64,000 nt of DNA from Bradyrhizobium liaoningense. Lineage in GTDB: Bacteria; Pseudomonadota; Alphaproteobacteria; Rhizobiales; Xanthobacteraceae. Positions 56,202-64,000 of the stretch are shown in pieces; the stretch's first letter is position 1, and every line of letters starts with the position of its first letter. The stretch covers positions 62,001 to 126,000 of the forward strand of contig NZ_JAFCJM010000015.1 of assembly GCF_018130955.1 (NCBI RefSeq), written 5' to 3'. The notes beneath the pieces were generated by a model. That model saw only the letters and a list, made by a program, of their open reading frames with translations. It made no database searches and was not told where the DNA came from. A program made the position numbers and the translations under genes.

Positions 56202-58022
56202 ATGCTTCGCGTCGTTCTGTTTCTCATCCTGATCGCGCTGGCCGGGGCCGGCGCAGCCTGGATCGCCGACCAGCCCGGCGATGTCGTGATGACCTGGGGC
56301 GTTTTTCGGGCCTCACCAAGCATTCCGGTGTTCGCGCTCGGCCTCGGTCTATTCGCCGTAGCAATCGTCTTCCTCTGGAGCATCCTGACCGTGATCTGGC
56401 GCATGCCGGGTCGGTTGCGCCGCCGGCGCCACGAGAAACGCCACGCGCGCGGCCGTCATGCCATCACCCATGGTCTGCTGGCGGTCGGTCATGGCGATAC
56501 CACGGCCGCGCGCCGTCACGCCGATGCCGCACGCCGTCACACCCCGCACGATCCGCTTGCACTGCTGCTGCACGCGCAATCGGCGCAGCTCGAAGGCAAT
56601 CGCGATGAGGCGCAGCGCGCCTTCCGTGCCATGGCCGAGCGCGAGGATACGCGCCTATTGGGCCTGCGCGGTCTCTTCATCGAGGCGCAGCGTGCCGACG
56701 ATGCGGTCGCCGCCGTGATGATCGCGGAGGAGGCGATCAAGCTGTCGCCCTCGTCGACCTGGGCTTCGCACGCCGTGCTCGGCTTCCGTTGCGCGCGCAG
56801 CGACTGGAGCGGCGCGCTTGCGATCCTCGACTCCAACCTGTCCGCGGGTCTCATCGACAAGCGGGCCTATCGCCGCCAGCGCGGCGTGCTGCTCACGGCG
56901 CGCGCGCTCGAACTGGAAACGATGGACCGCGACGTCGCGCGCGAGAGCGTGATGGAAGCCGTCAAGCTCGCGCCGACATTGGTGCCGGCCGCCGTGCTCG
57001 CCGCAAAATTCGAGAGCGAGGCGCATCAGGTGCGCCGTGCGATCAAGATGGTGGAGGCGGCCTGGCTAGCACATCCGCATCCCGATCTCGCGGATGCCTA
57101 TGCGCATGTGAAGCTCGGGGATTCCGCGCGCCAGCGTTTGCAGCGCGTCGAGACGCTCGCCGCGAAGACGCCGGGCCATATCGAAGGCGCGCTGGCGATC
57201 GCGCGCGCTGGGATCGATGCCTCCGAGTTCGCCCGCGCCCGCGAGGTCTTGGCGCCGTTCGTGGCCGATCCGACCCAGCGCGTCGCGCTGTTGATGGCCG
57301 AGGTCGAGCGCACCGAGCATGGCGATAGCGGCCGTGCCCGCGCCTGGACCCTGCGCGCGGTGCGCGCCCGCCATGATCCCGCCTGGACCGCGGACGGTTA
57401 TGTCAGCGATCGCTGGCGCCCGGTCTCCCCGGTCACCGGCCGCCTCGACGCCTTCCAGTGGCAGACGCCGGTGGCGAGCCTGCCGTCGGACAGGGGCACC
57501 ACGATCGAATCGTCCCCGTTCGAGGAGGCGATGCTGGCCGCCCCGCCGCCGAAACGGGTCACGGCTGGCACCACCGCGCCGATGGAACCGGTCCGCGAGG
57601 TCTCCCCAGCAGAGCCGAACCCCGCGCCGGCGCCCCAGGACAACTCTCCGCCCGCAGCCAAGGCGCCTGAGGCCAAGGCTCCTGAGGCCAAGTCTTCCGA
57701 GACCAAGCCTTCCGAGCCAAAGGTTTCTGAAACTGGCGCTTCCGAGGCCAAGATTATCGAGCCTGCGCCCGCCGAGCCGGCCAAACCGGCCCCGGAGCCG
57801 GTCGAATCAGCGCCGGTGGCGGCTACGCCCGTGTTCCGGGCCCGACCAGACCTCGGCAAGCCTGCGCCAGTGCCGATTCCCGCCGTCATCCCGATTGTCC
57901 GTGCGCCAGACGATCCCGGGATCGATGACGAGGGTCCGGTCGACGAATTCACGGAACAAATCGGCACGCCGAAGGCCCAGGACGGCGGCTGGCGCGGATT
58001 CTGGTCCCGCTGGGGCGCCTGA
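56202..58022 (+). CDS. hemY: HemY-like TPR membrane protein
   Basis: A 606-residue protein with two N-terminal membrane helices (about residues 1-20 and 42-66; HemY_N) and tetratricopeptide repeats up to about 400. LWSILTVIWRMPGRLRRRRH and a highly basic patch follow the second helix. The C-terminal 180 residues are Pro/Ala/Glu-rich with five-residue repeats like KAPEA. Despite its name, a haem enzyme role is unproven. The ribosome site AGGA overlaps the Mic60 stop, so translation is probably coupled. Confidence 0.88.
   Translation: MLRVVLFLILIALAGAGAAWIADQPGDVVMTWGVFRASPSIPVFALGLGLFAVAIVFLWSILTVIWRMPGRLRRRRHEKRHARGRHAITHGLLAVGHGDTTAARRHADAARRHTPHDPLALLLHAQSAQLEGNRDEAQRAFRAMAEREDTRLLGLRGLFIEAQRADDAVAAVMIAEEAIKLSPSSTWASHAVLGFRCARSDWSGALAILDSNLSAGLIDKRAYRRQRGVLLTARALELETMDRDVARESVMEAVKLAPTLVPAAVLAAKFESEAHQVRRAIKMVEAAWLAHPHPDLADAYAHVKLGDSARQRLQRVETLAAKTPGHIEGALAIARAGIDASEFARAREVLAPFVADPTQRVALLMAEVERTEHGDSGRARAWTLRAVRARHDPAWTADGYVSDRWRPVSPVTGRLDAFQWQTPVASLPSDRGTTIESSPFEEAMLAAPPPKRVTAGTTAPMEPVREVSPAEPNPAPAPQDNSPPAAKAPEAKAPEAKSSETKPSEPKVSETGASEAKIIEPAPAEPAKPAPEPVESAPVAATPVFRARPDLGKPAPVPIPAVIPIVRAPDDPGIDDEGPVDEFTEQIGTPKAQDGGWRGFWSRWGA
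57656..57752 (+). repeat. Short tandem repeat in hemY
   Basis: About six 15-bp units coding for KAPEA, KAPEA, KSSET, KPSEP, KVSET and GASEA. The units are degenerate, so the expansion looks old. They lie in the flexible C-terminal tail. Confidence 0.65.
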
Positions 58023-58121
58023 TCGGGATCCCGGGGCCCGCTTCTCCTTGCCAATTCGGGCCATGCCCGATATCAGGGGCGCGCGTAGGGGGCCAGCACC
58101 GCTTCGGCCCCAAAATGGTCC

Positions 58122-58197
58122 GCCGCAATAGCTCAGTCGGTAGAGCACGTCATTCGTAATGACGGGGTCGGGGGTTCGAATCCCTCTTGCGGCACCA
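58122..58197 (+). tRNA. tRNA-Thr (CGT)
   Basis: Acceptor GCCGCAA with TTGCGGC, D-arm GCTCAGTCGGTAGAGC, anticodon stem CGTCA/TGACG around loop TTCGTAA (anticodon CGT), TTCGAATCC in the T-arm and encoded CCA at 58195-58197. It reads ACG. Confidence 0.97.
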
Positions 58198-58288
58198 GCG
58201 CCTTCAACCCATCCCACGCGACAATTTGAGCGCGCGCCAAGTTTTCGTGGCTGCTAGTCTGCAGGCCTCGCCACAGCAGATCCCCAAC

Positions 58289-59803
58289 GTGACCGCCCCC
58301 GCCAAGCCACGCCTTCTCATCTTCATTGTCGCCTACCATGCCGAGACCACAATCCGGCAGGTGCTGCGGCGGATTCCGGCGCGACTCGGTGACGAGTATG
58401 ACGTCGAAGTCCTGATCATCGACGACGGCTCGTCCGACCAGACCTTTCGGGAAAGCGCGAAGGCCGATGCCGAGGGCTTGCCGTTCAAGGTGACCATCCT
58501 GTTCAATCCGGTGAACCAGGGTTACGGCGGCAACCAGAAGATCGGCTACCACTACGCGATCTCGTTCGGCTTTGATTTCGTGGCGCTGCTGCATGGCGAC
58601 GGCCAGTACGCCCCGGAGATGCTGCCCGAGCTCGTCCGTCCGCTAAGGGAGGGGCAGGCGGATGCAGTGTTCGGCTCGCGCATGATGAAGGCCGGCGAGG
58701 CGCGGCGCGGCGGCATGCCGCTCTACAAATATGCCGGCAATGTCATCCTCTCGATGCTGCAGAACCGCATACTCGGCATGACGCTGAGCGAGTTTCACAG
58801 TGGCTATCGCGTCTACGCGGTCAAGGCGCTTTCGGTGCTGCCCTTCGAGCGCAACACCAACGATTTCCATTTCGACACCGAGATCATCATCCAGCTCAAC
58901 CTCGCCGGAAAGCGCATCGCCGAGATTCCGATCCCGACCTATTATGGCGACGAGATCTGCCGCGTGAACGGCCTGCGCTACGCCAGGGACGTGATCAAGG
59001 CGTCCGTGCAGGCGAGGCTGCAAAGCGCGCAGGTGTTCTACGACCGGCGTTTCGATTGCCGTGTCGATGTCGAGGGCGAGCGTTATCCCTCGAAGCTTGA
59101 ATTTGACAGCACCCATTCGCGCGTGGTCGGTCTCGTGCCGGCCGCCACCCGCGTGCTTGATCTCGGCTCAGGCCTCGGCGTCGTCGGCGCCGCCCTGAAG
59201 GAGAAGGGCTGCCATGTCGTCGGCTGCGACATGGAGCGGGGGCCGTTCACCGCGAGCTACGACAAGTTCGTCACGGCGGATCTGGATCAGGGCATTCCGG
59301 CCTTCGATGAACATGAGCGCTACGACTATATCCTCTGTCTCGACGTGATCGAGCATCTCGGCCGTCCCGAAGATTTTCTCGATCAGTTGCGTGAGCTTAC
59401 GGCGAGGACCGGCGCGCAAGTCATCCTCACCACAGCCAATATCGGTTTTGCGCCGATGCGGCTGTCACTCCTGCTCGGCCGGTTCGAATATGGCAAGCGC
59501 GGCATTCTCGATCTCACCCACACGCGCCTGTTCACCTTCGCGACCATGCGCCGCGCCATGCGCTCGGCCGGGTTTGAACTCCTCGCCTCGGAAGGCGTGG
59601 TGGTGCCGCTTCCCTTCATCTTCGGCGACAATGCGTTATCGCGCGCGCTGCTGCGCCTAAACGGTTTGCTGGTGCGGATCTGGCCGTCGATGTTCGGTTT
59701 CCAGATTCTGTTGCGGGCCAAGGCGAGGCCGAATCTCGAAACGCTGCTGTCGCAGGCGCAACAGGCGGCAGTTGCAAAGGGGGCCGGGGATCGTGCGGCT
59801 TAG
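58289..59803 (+). CDS. GT2 glycosyltransferase fused to SAM-dependent methyltransferase
   Basis: A 504-residue two-domain protein. Residues 8-240 are a GT2 (dolichol-phosphate-mannose-synthase-like) domain with LIIDDGSSD (D45, D46), LLHGDGQYAPE, and EFHSGYRVY. Residues 255-440 are a class I methyltransferase with VLDLGSGLGVVGAALKEKG (SAM binding) and LCLDVIEHLG. A GTG at 58289 is the likely start; earlier in-frame starts run into tRNA-Thr. It probably modifies an undecaprenyl-linked sugar or lipid. The GT-C membrane protein follows 33 nt later. Confidence 0.85.
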   Translation: MTAPAKPRLLIFIVAYHAETTIRQVLRRIPARLGDEYDVEVLIIDDGSSDQTFRESAKADAEGLPFKVTILFNPVNQGYGGNQKIGYHYAISFGFDFVALLHGDGQYAPEMLPELVRPLREGQADAVFGSRMMKAGEARRGGMPLYKYAGNVILSMLQNRILGMTLSEFHSGYRVYAVKALSVLPFERNTNDFHFDTEIIIQLNLAGKRIAEIPIPTYYGDEICRVNGLRYARDVIKASVQARLQSAQVFYDRRFDCRVDVEGERYPSKLEFDSTHSRVVGLVPAATRVLDLGSGLGVVGAALKEKGCHVVGCDMERGPFTASYDKFVTADLDQGIPAFDEHERYDYILCLDVIEHLGRPEDFLDQLRELTARTGAQVILTTANIGFAPMRLSLLLGRFEYGKRGILDLTHTRLFTFATMRRAMRSAGFELLASEGVVVPLPFIFGDNALSRALLRLNGLLVRIWPSMFGFQILLRAKARPNLETLLSQAQQAAVAKGAGDRAA

Positions 59804-59836
59804 CTGGAGTCGTGGTGCGTTGAGGGTGGATCGGTG

Positions 59837-61600
59837 ATGGGCGGCTTGCAGATTCTGTCGCCCGCGCTTGCACGCGCCCGAACGGCGTTCGAGACGAAGG
59901 CGGCGCTCAGCTACGCGATCGTGTTCCTACTCGTGGCCAAGACCGTGTGGGCCATGTGGCTCTACCGCGACCTCACTTTCGGCGACACGTCGTCCTATTT
60001 CGCGACCGCGATCCGCTGGGCTGAAAACTTCAAGGACAACATCCTGTGGTCGCCGCTCTACACCTCGTTCTATGGCGAAATGCTGCGCATCACCCAGAGC
60101 GCCTATGGCGCGACCAATTTGCATCGCATCGTCATCGTGTTTGCCGCGGCCCTCGGCGTGCTCGCGCTGATGCGGCGCTTGATGTCGCCGGGCATGGCGC
60201 TGCTGGTTGCGCTGTGGTGGACGGTGATGCCGATCAACTTCAACACGCTCTACGAGGTGCATCTGTTTGCGCTGTTGCCGATGCTGCTGGTCCTCGTCCT
60301 GGCGTGCTCGGCGACAGGGCCGCTTCACCGCGGCATCATCCTGGCCCTGCTGCTGGTCATAACAGCGCTGGTGCGGAACGAAACCAGCATCGTGCTGGCG
60401 GTCTTCGCCGCCTTCTGTGCTTACGAAGAGTTTCTCCAGCCGTTCGATGCCAAGCCGAGGACCAGGACGTGGTGGCAGAAGCGACTGGTTGGCTACGCGG
60501 CGCCGCTTGCGGTCGCTGTCGCGCTGATTGCGGCGTTCTATGCGCAATCCGTGATCAAATATCCGCAGGCGTCGGCCGCGGCAGAGGCGAAGCACACGCT
60601 CAACATGTGCCAGGTCTATGCGTTCGGCTATTCGCAGCGCCATCCCGAGCACACCGCAAGCCCGTGGACCGAGTGCCAGCCGCTGATGAAGTCGACGTTC
60701 GGCGCCGAGCAGCCGAGCCTGCTCGAGATGCTGAAGGCCAATCCCGCGGCGACGCTGAAGCATTTCGCATGGAATGCGAGCCTCGTCGTCAACGGCTTTC
60801 AGGTGGCGCTGTTCAATGCCATGTCGGGTTCGGTCAATCCGGACTATGCGCCGGTGCAGGCGCGGCAGATCCATGCCGCGGTGCTGAGCGTGATCTGCGT
60901 GTTGTTGCTTCTCGCCGGGGCACGGCGATTCTGCTCCGACCGGTCGACGATGCGGGCGGCTCTGATCCGGCATCGTCACCTGCTTGTGGTGTTGGTGGGG
61001 CTCGCTTGCACGATTTCCGTTGTGGTCGTGACGCAGCGGCCGCGACCGTCCTATCTGTTTGCCTTCACGGTCTGCATCATGGCGCTGGTCGGCTTGAGTG
61101 CGGATCTGTTGACGCAGCGCGTCAGGGCGCAGGTCAATGCGGCGGCATTGCTGGTCGCCGCTGCGCTGATCCTGTTCCTGCCGTTCTACCAAGTGACGCA
61201 CGCCTCGCCGCGCGCGTTGTATGCGAATTTGGCGCGCCTGCAGCCCTATCAGTCGCTGCTGGCTGCGCCCAACAACAAGCTCCTGATCGGCGACTACGCC
61301 GGGGAGCTCAGCTCCTATCTGCAGTACCGGACGAACAGGCGCAGCGCGGTCTTACTGTCGTTCCGGACCGTCGACTATTCGGTCCTGACCGAATGGGATC
61401 ACCGGCAGCCGCTCGAGCTGTTTTTGGAAGAGCGAGGGTTCACTGCGATCTTCGTTCAGCCGCGTATCATGGAGGAGTTGCAGGCATTGCCTGCCTCGAA
61501 GGCGTTGGTAGCGGGGGACACCGCGTTCCGACGGCTGAATCCCTTGGTCGATCACGATTGGGGTCTCTACGTGCGGCCGCCGTCGAGGCCGGGCGGCTAA
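59837..61600 (+). CDS. Polytopic GT-C-type glycosyltransferase
   Basis: A 587-residue protein with ten or more membrane helices. The first periplasmic loop carries LTFGDTSSYFATAI, an acidic motif typical of GT-C/ArnT-like enzymes. A 140-residue soluble domain ends the protein. It likely takes a sugar from a polyprenyl-phosphate carrier made by the GT2 gene upstream. GGTGG lies before the GTG/ATG start (59834/59837). The acceptor is unknown. Confidence 0.8.
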   Translation: MGGLQILSPALARARTAFETKAALSYAIVFLLVAKTVWAMWLYRDLTFGDTSSYFATAIRWAENFKDNILWSPLYTSFYGEMLRITQSAYGATNLHRIVIVFAAALGVLALMRRLMSPGMALLVALWWTVMPINFNTLYEVHLFALLPMLLVLVLACSATGPLHRGIILALLLVITALVRNETSIVLAVFAAFCAYEEFLQPFDAKPRTRTWWQKRLVGYAAPLAVAVALIAAFYAQSVIKYPQASAAAEAKHTLNMCQVYAFGYSQRHPEHTASPWTECQPLMKSTFGAEQPSLLEMLKANPAATLKHFAWNASLVVNGFQVALFNAMSGSVNPDYAPVQARQIHAAVLSVICVLLLLAGARRFCSDRSTMRAALIRHRHLLVVLVGLACTISVVVVTQRPRPSYLFAFTVCIMALVGLSADLLTQRVRAQVNAAALLVAAALILFLPFYQVTHASPRALYANLARLQPYQSLLAAPNNKLLIGDYAGELSSYLQYRTNRRSAVLLSFRTVDYSVLTEWDHRQPLELFLEERGFTAIFVQPRIMEELQALPASKALVAGDTAFRRLNPLVDHDWGLYVRPPSRPGG

Positions 61601-61676
61601 CTTGCGTGATCCACATCACATAACCGCGCGCCCACTTCTCCTAGCTTCCGGCCACGCCGAAAACGGGAGCCACACG

Positions 61677-62081
61677 ATGCGCAAAATCCTTCTGATTGCC
61701 GCCCTGGTTCTCGCCTCGGCGTCCGCCGAGGCCGCCGGCCCCCGCAGCCTGTCGCTGGCTTCGGCCAACGAGCCGGCCGCCGCGCAGCCGGCCACGACCA
61801 ACATGGCGGTGGCGCAGTCGACCGATGCGGCCAAGCCCGCCGCAACGCCGGCCTATGTCGAGCGGCCGTCCGCGGTCTCGACCCCGGCGCTTGTCGCCGC
61901 CACGACCACGAATTCAGCGCCTGCGGCCACGCAGACCCAGGTCGCCACCACCACTACGACCCAGCCGGCTACCCAGACCACGGTCAAGACGACTGCAAAG
62001 GCGAGCAAACCGAAGCACAAGACCATCTGGACGGAGCGGAGGATCATCAGCGAGCTGCATCGTCACGGCATCTACTGGTAA
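61677..62081 (+). CDS. Small secreted Ala/Thr-rich protein
   Basis: A 134-residue protein. A signal peptide ends SASAEA at about residue 19. The middle is Ala/Thr/Pro/Gln-rich and probably disordered. The end is basic: KPKHKTIWTERRIISELHRH, then GIYW. I recognise no family. GGGAG lies 8 nt before the ATG. Confidence 0.75.
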   Translation: MRKILLIAALVLASASAEAAGPRSLSLASANEPAAAQPATTNMAVAQSTDAAKPAATPAYVERPSAVSTPALVAATTTNSAPAATQTQVATTTTTQPATQTTVKTTAKASKPKHKTIWTERRIISELHRHGIYW

Positions 62082-62110
62082 GGCCTGCGCGCACTCTCCC
62101 TGAAACGACA

Positions 62111-62134
62111 ATGGCCGGGCGGGAGCCCGGCCAT
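62111..62134. terminator. Bidirectional hairpin between convergent genes
   Basis: ATGGCCGGGC (62111-62120) pairs perfectly with GCCCGGCCAT (62125-62134) around GGGA. It lies between the secreted protein and the deacetylase ends. No U-run follows. Confidence 0.6.
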
Positions 62135-62161
62135 GACGCATCTATGCGCTGATTTGACGCG

Positions 62162-63214
62162 CTACTGCGAGACCGTCTGCACCACGCTCGAGATCGGGCG
62201 GGCGTTCGTTGCAGCAGTCGGCACTTTGAGGTCCTTGAGCAGGGCCTCGTCATATTCGGGCAGCGTCTGAAAGATCGTCTTGGCCTTCATCTGCACGACC
62301 TTGTAGCCGCCGGCCTTGAGGCGCGCGAGCAGTGTCGGCAGCGCTTCGCCGGTGTGTTTCTGGAAGTCGTGCATCAGGATGATGCCCTTGCCGAGCTTGT
62401 CGAGCCTCGTCATCACGGTCTCGACGATCTTCTCCGGCGTGGCACCCTTCCTGAAGTCGAAGGAGTCGATGTCGGTCGAGAACATCGCGACGTTGCGGGT
62501 GCCGAAATAGTTCACGATCGCCGGATTGTGCTGAAGCTGCGGGAAGCGGAAGAACGGCGCCGGGTTGGTGCCGAGCGCGTACTTCACCGCGCTAAAACCC
62601 TTCTCGACTTCGTCCTTGGCCTGCTGCTCCGTCATCTTCTTGCCGTTCAGGTTGACGTGCGACCAGGTGTGAGTGCCGACGGTGTGGCCCTGTGCGAGCA
62701 CCTGGCGCAGGATTTCCGGATGATAGGTCGCATGCTTGCCGACCGAGAAGAACAGGCCTTTCGTGCATTCGTCAGCGAGCGCCTTCAGCACGGCGGGCGT
62801 GTTGTTCGGCCACGGACCGTCGTCGAAGGTCAGCACAACTTCCTTCTCGGTGAGGAAATCGAACTGCTTGAAATGATCGAAGCCGAAGCCGGGGCCGCCG
62901 GTGGTGTCGATCTCGACCACGCGGGAAACGCCGAGCGCATTCGGATTGGCGCAGGCCGGCTTTTGCGCGACGGGGGCCGGCGGAGGCGCGGGCGGCGGAG
63001 GCGGTGCGGCCGCTGCGACCTGCTTGCCGGACAGTGCCGCCGTGACTTCGACGTCGTCCTTGGCGGAGAGTTTTGCCGGCGCCGGATCGGGCTTGCGCGC
63101 GGCTGTGGTTTGGGGAGCGCCCGTTTCGGCGCGCGAGGAATAGAAGAACCAACCTCCGGCGATCACGACCGCCGCAATCACACTGGCCAGCATCAGGCCC
63201 AACGCATTACGCAT
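62162..63214 (-). CDS. Polysaccharide deacetylase (NodB-type)
   Basis: A 350-residue membrane-anchored enzyme. A helix at residues 5-25, then a Pro/Ala-rich linker, then a NodB domain with VVLTFDDGPWPNN (catalytic Asp pair), THTWSHVNL (metal His), FFRFPQLQHN and ILMHDFQKHT. It removes acetyl groups from a polysaccharide such as chitin-like oligomers or peptidoglycan. Since no nod genes are near, a wall-related substrate is as likely. The ATG at 63214 has GGAAAGA upstream. Confidence 0.9.
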   Translation of the reverse strand: MRNALGLMLASVIAAVVIAGGWFFYSSRAETGAPQTTAARKPDPAPAKLSAKDDVEVTAALSGKQVAAAAPPPPPAPPPAPVAQKPACANPNALGVSRVVEIDTTGGPGFGFDHFKQFDFLTEKEVVLTFDDGPWPNNTPAVLKALADECTKGLFFSVGKHATYHPEILRQVLAQGHTVGTHTWSHVNLNGKKMTEQQAKDEVEKGFSAVKYALGTNPAPFFRFPQLQHNPAIVNYFGTRNVAMFSTDIDSFDFRKGATPEKIVETVMTRLDKLGKGIILMHDFQKHTGEALPTLLARLKAGGYKVVQMKAKTIFQTLPEYDEALLKDLKVPTAATNARPISSVVQTVSQ

Positions 63215-63342
63215 CGCTATTCTTTCCAATTACGCAACCAAACAAGCGCTTTTCCCTCGCGCCCAGCCATTAATGCGAAGGAACAGTTAACGTGACACCA
63301 ACACGACGGCGATTGCGGAGGAATTTCAGGCGGGTTCGCTTA

Positions 63343-63358
63343 TGTGACTGACGTCACA
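63343..63358. promoter_or_regulatory. CRP-like palindrome, site 1
   Basis: TGTGACTGACGTCACA, a perfect TGTGA-N6-TCACA palindrome matching the enterobacterial CRP consensus. It lies in the 252-nt gap between the divergent deacetylase and a small secreted protein gene, 116 nt before the latter's ATG. Confidence 0.6.
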
Positions 63359-63372
63359 ATCCGGGGGTCGCC

Positions 63373-63388
63373 CGTGACAGTCATCACA
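63373..63388. promoter_or_regulatory. CRP-like palindrome, site 2
   Basis: CGTGACAGTCATCACA, matching TGTGA-N6-TCACA in 9 of 10 positions. Its centre is 30 bp from the first site, about three helical turns. It is 78 nt before the start of the next gene. Confidence 0.55.
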
Positions 63389-63466
63389 GTGGAAACGGTT
63401 TTCATGGAGCATCGTAGTTCCCATTAACAACGGGCCCGCGAGACGCGGCGCCAATGGGAGCTTCAA

Positions 63467-63763
63467 ATGAATACGTCTCTGATTGCCAAGATCCGCGACT
63501 CCAGCCTGGCCCTGGGCTTTGCCGCCCTGGTTTCGATCATCTCCTCGACCTCCAGCTTCGCCTACACCGCCGAAGCGCAGCAGATGTGCACCGGCGACGC
63601 TTTCCGCCTGTGCTCGTCGGAAATCCCCAACATCCCGAAGATCACCGCCTGCATGATGAAGCACCGCGCTGACCTCAGCCCCGGCTGCCGCGCCGTGATG
63701 GACAAGGATCTTGCCAAGGGTGCGACCCGCAAGGTTGCCGACGCCAACGAGAGCGCCAAGTAA
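63467..63763 (+). CDS. Small secreted four-cysteine protein
   Basis: A 98-residue exported protein. A signal peptide ends SSFAYT at about residue 33. The mature part has four cysteines (CTGDAFRLC, ITACMMKH, SPGC) that could form two disulfides, then a basic tail. The family is familiar in Bradyrhizobium-like genomes but has no known function. GGGAG lies 7 nt upstream. Two CRP-like sites precede it. Confidence 0.8.
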   Translation: MNTSLIAKIRDSSLALGFAALVSIISSTSSFAYTAEAQQMCTGDAFRLCSSEIPNIPKITACMMKHRADLSPGCRAVMDKDLAKGATRKVADANESAK

Positions 63764-63800
63764 GACGTCTGTTCTCCGAGCTTCCTCCCTTGGTGCAAGT

Positions 63801-63820
63801 GCCCCGGCGCAAGCCGGGGC
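63801..63820 (+). terminator. Hairpin after the secreted protein
   Basis: GCCCCGGC (63801-63808) pairs with GCCGGGGC (63813-63820) around GCAA. No U-run; it may be a terminator or a fragment of a family C repeat. Confidence 0.45.
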
Positions 63821-63918
63821 CACTCGCCCAAGATCAACGCTTTCACAAAAGTCGTTGCGGTGATGGAACCGTCGCTCTAGCTTCGCCCGCCTATTATCCG
63901 GGTAAGAGGCGTCACGCG

Positions 63919-64000
63919 ATGACCAGATTTCTTTTTGTCGTTCCCTTTATTCTTGTTGCATCGAGCGCATCAGCGCAGCAGGGGCATGATGCCTGCGCGC
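63919..64000 (+). CDS. Start of an exported protein (partial, runs off window)
   Basis: The first 27 codons translate as a signal peptide, MTRFLFVVPFILVASSASA, followed by QQGHDACA. The rest lies beyond the window, so no function can be given. No strong ribosome site is seen; AAGAGG lies 11-16 nt upstream. Confidence 0.6.
   Translation, partial: MTRFLFVVPFILVASSASAQQGHDACA

Overview
The window is a piece of GC-rich alphaproteobacterial chromosome. Gene content and order (FtsK next to a LolA-type protein, trxA-LON-Trm112, rsmB-heparinase-purH with an SdhAF4-type neighbour, tsaD-gpsA, hemD-Mic60-hemY, doubled glnK-amtB pairs, several L,D-transpeptidases) point to Rhizobiales, most likely Bradyrhizobium or a close relative. 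That assignment rests on recognising families and synteny, not on a database search. I see no phage, transposase, CRISPR array or rRNA; this is mostly core chromosome with short accessory blocks.

Layout. 0-12 kb: a membrane diguanylate cyclase, a PLP homeostasis protein, an L,D-transpeptidase/hydratase pair, an OmpR-type response regulator followed by a cyclic-nucleotide-binding protein, exonuclease III, then an aminotransferase-ftsK-lolA run and a second diguanylate cyclase. 12-17 kb: a GFA-type zinc protein and two tandem glnK-amtB pairs for ammonium uptake and nitrogen sensing, with a possible sigma-54 promoter. 17-25 kb: GYF membrane protein, thioesterase II, UbiH-type hydroxylase, Trm112, a TetR-controlled accessory block with two visible operators, then LON-domain protein, TPR-thioredoxin and tRNA-Gly(GCC). 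25-35 kb: metabolic and envelope accessory genes (epimerase, a second L,D-transpeptidase, a sugar dehydrogenase beside a di-haem cytochrome, ketopantoate reductase, DsbA-fold isomerase, MATE, DUF2239, GST). 34-46 kb: serine hydrolase, gamma-glutamyltransferase, MFS, purH-heparinase-rsmB, SdhAF4, a frameshifted nuclease and a third L,D-transpeptidase. 46-54 kb: acetyl-CoA synthetase, topoisomerase IB, SRPBCC protein, class III cyclase, EVE protein, gpsA, tsaD. 54-64 kb: hemD, Mic60, HemY, tRNA-Thr(CGT), a glycosyltransferase-methyltransferase fusion with a polytopic GT-C protein, a polysaccharide deacetylase and small secreted proteins.

Themes. Envelope maintenance recurs (three L,D-transpeptidases, LolA, deacetylase, Mic60/HemY, glycosyltransferases, an OmpR regulator). 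Second-messenger signalling recurs too: two GGDEF proteins, one class III cyclase and one cyclic-nucleotide-binding protein, with two CRP-like palindromes near the right end. Intergenic regions are full of dispersed palindromes in at least three families that often sit at convergent gene ends and probably act as terminators.

The strongest unusual observations are the single-base frameshift in the staphylococcal-nuclease-like gene, the paired CRP-like sites 30 bp apart, the two matching TetR operators, the inverted repeat between DUF2239 and GST genes, and the doubled glnK-amtB locus. I did not find a clearly new multi-gene system; most of the window is ordinary core genome.
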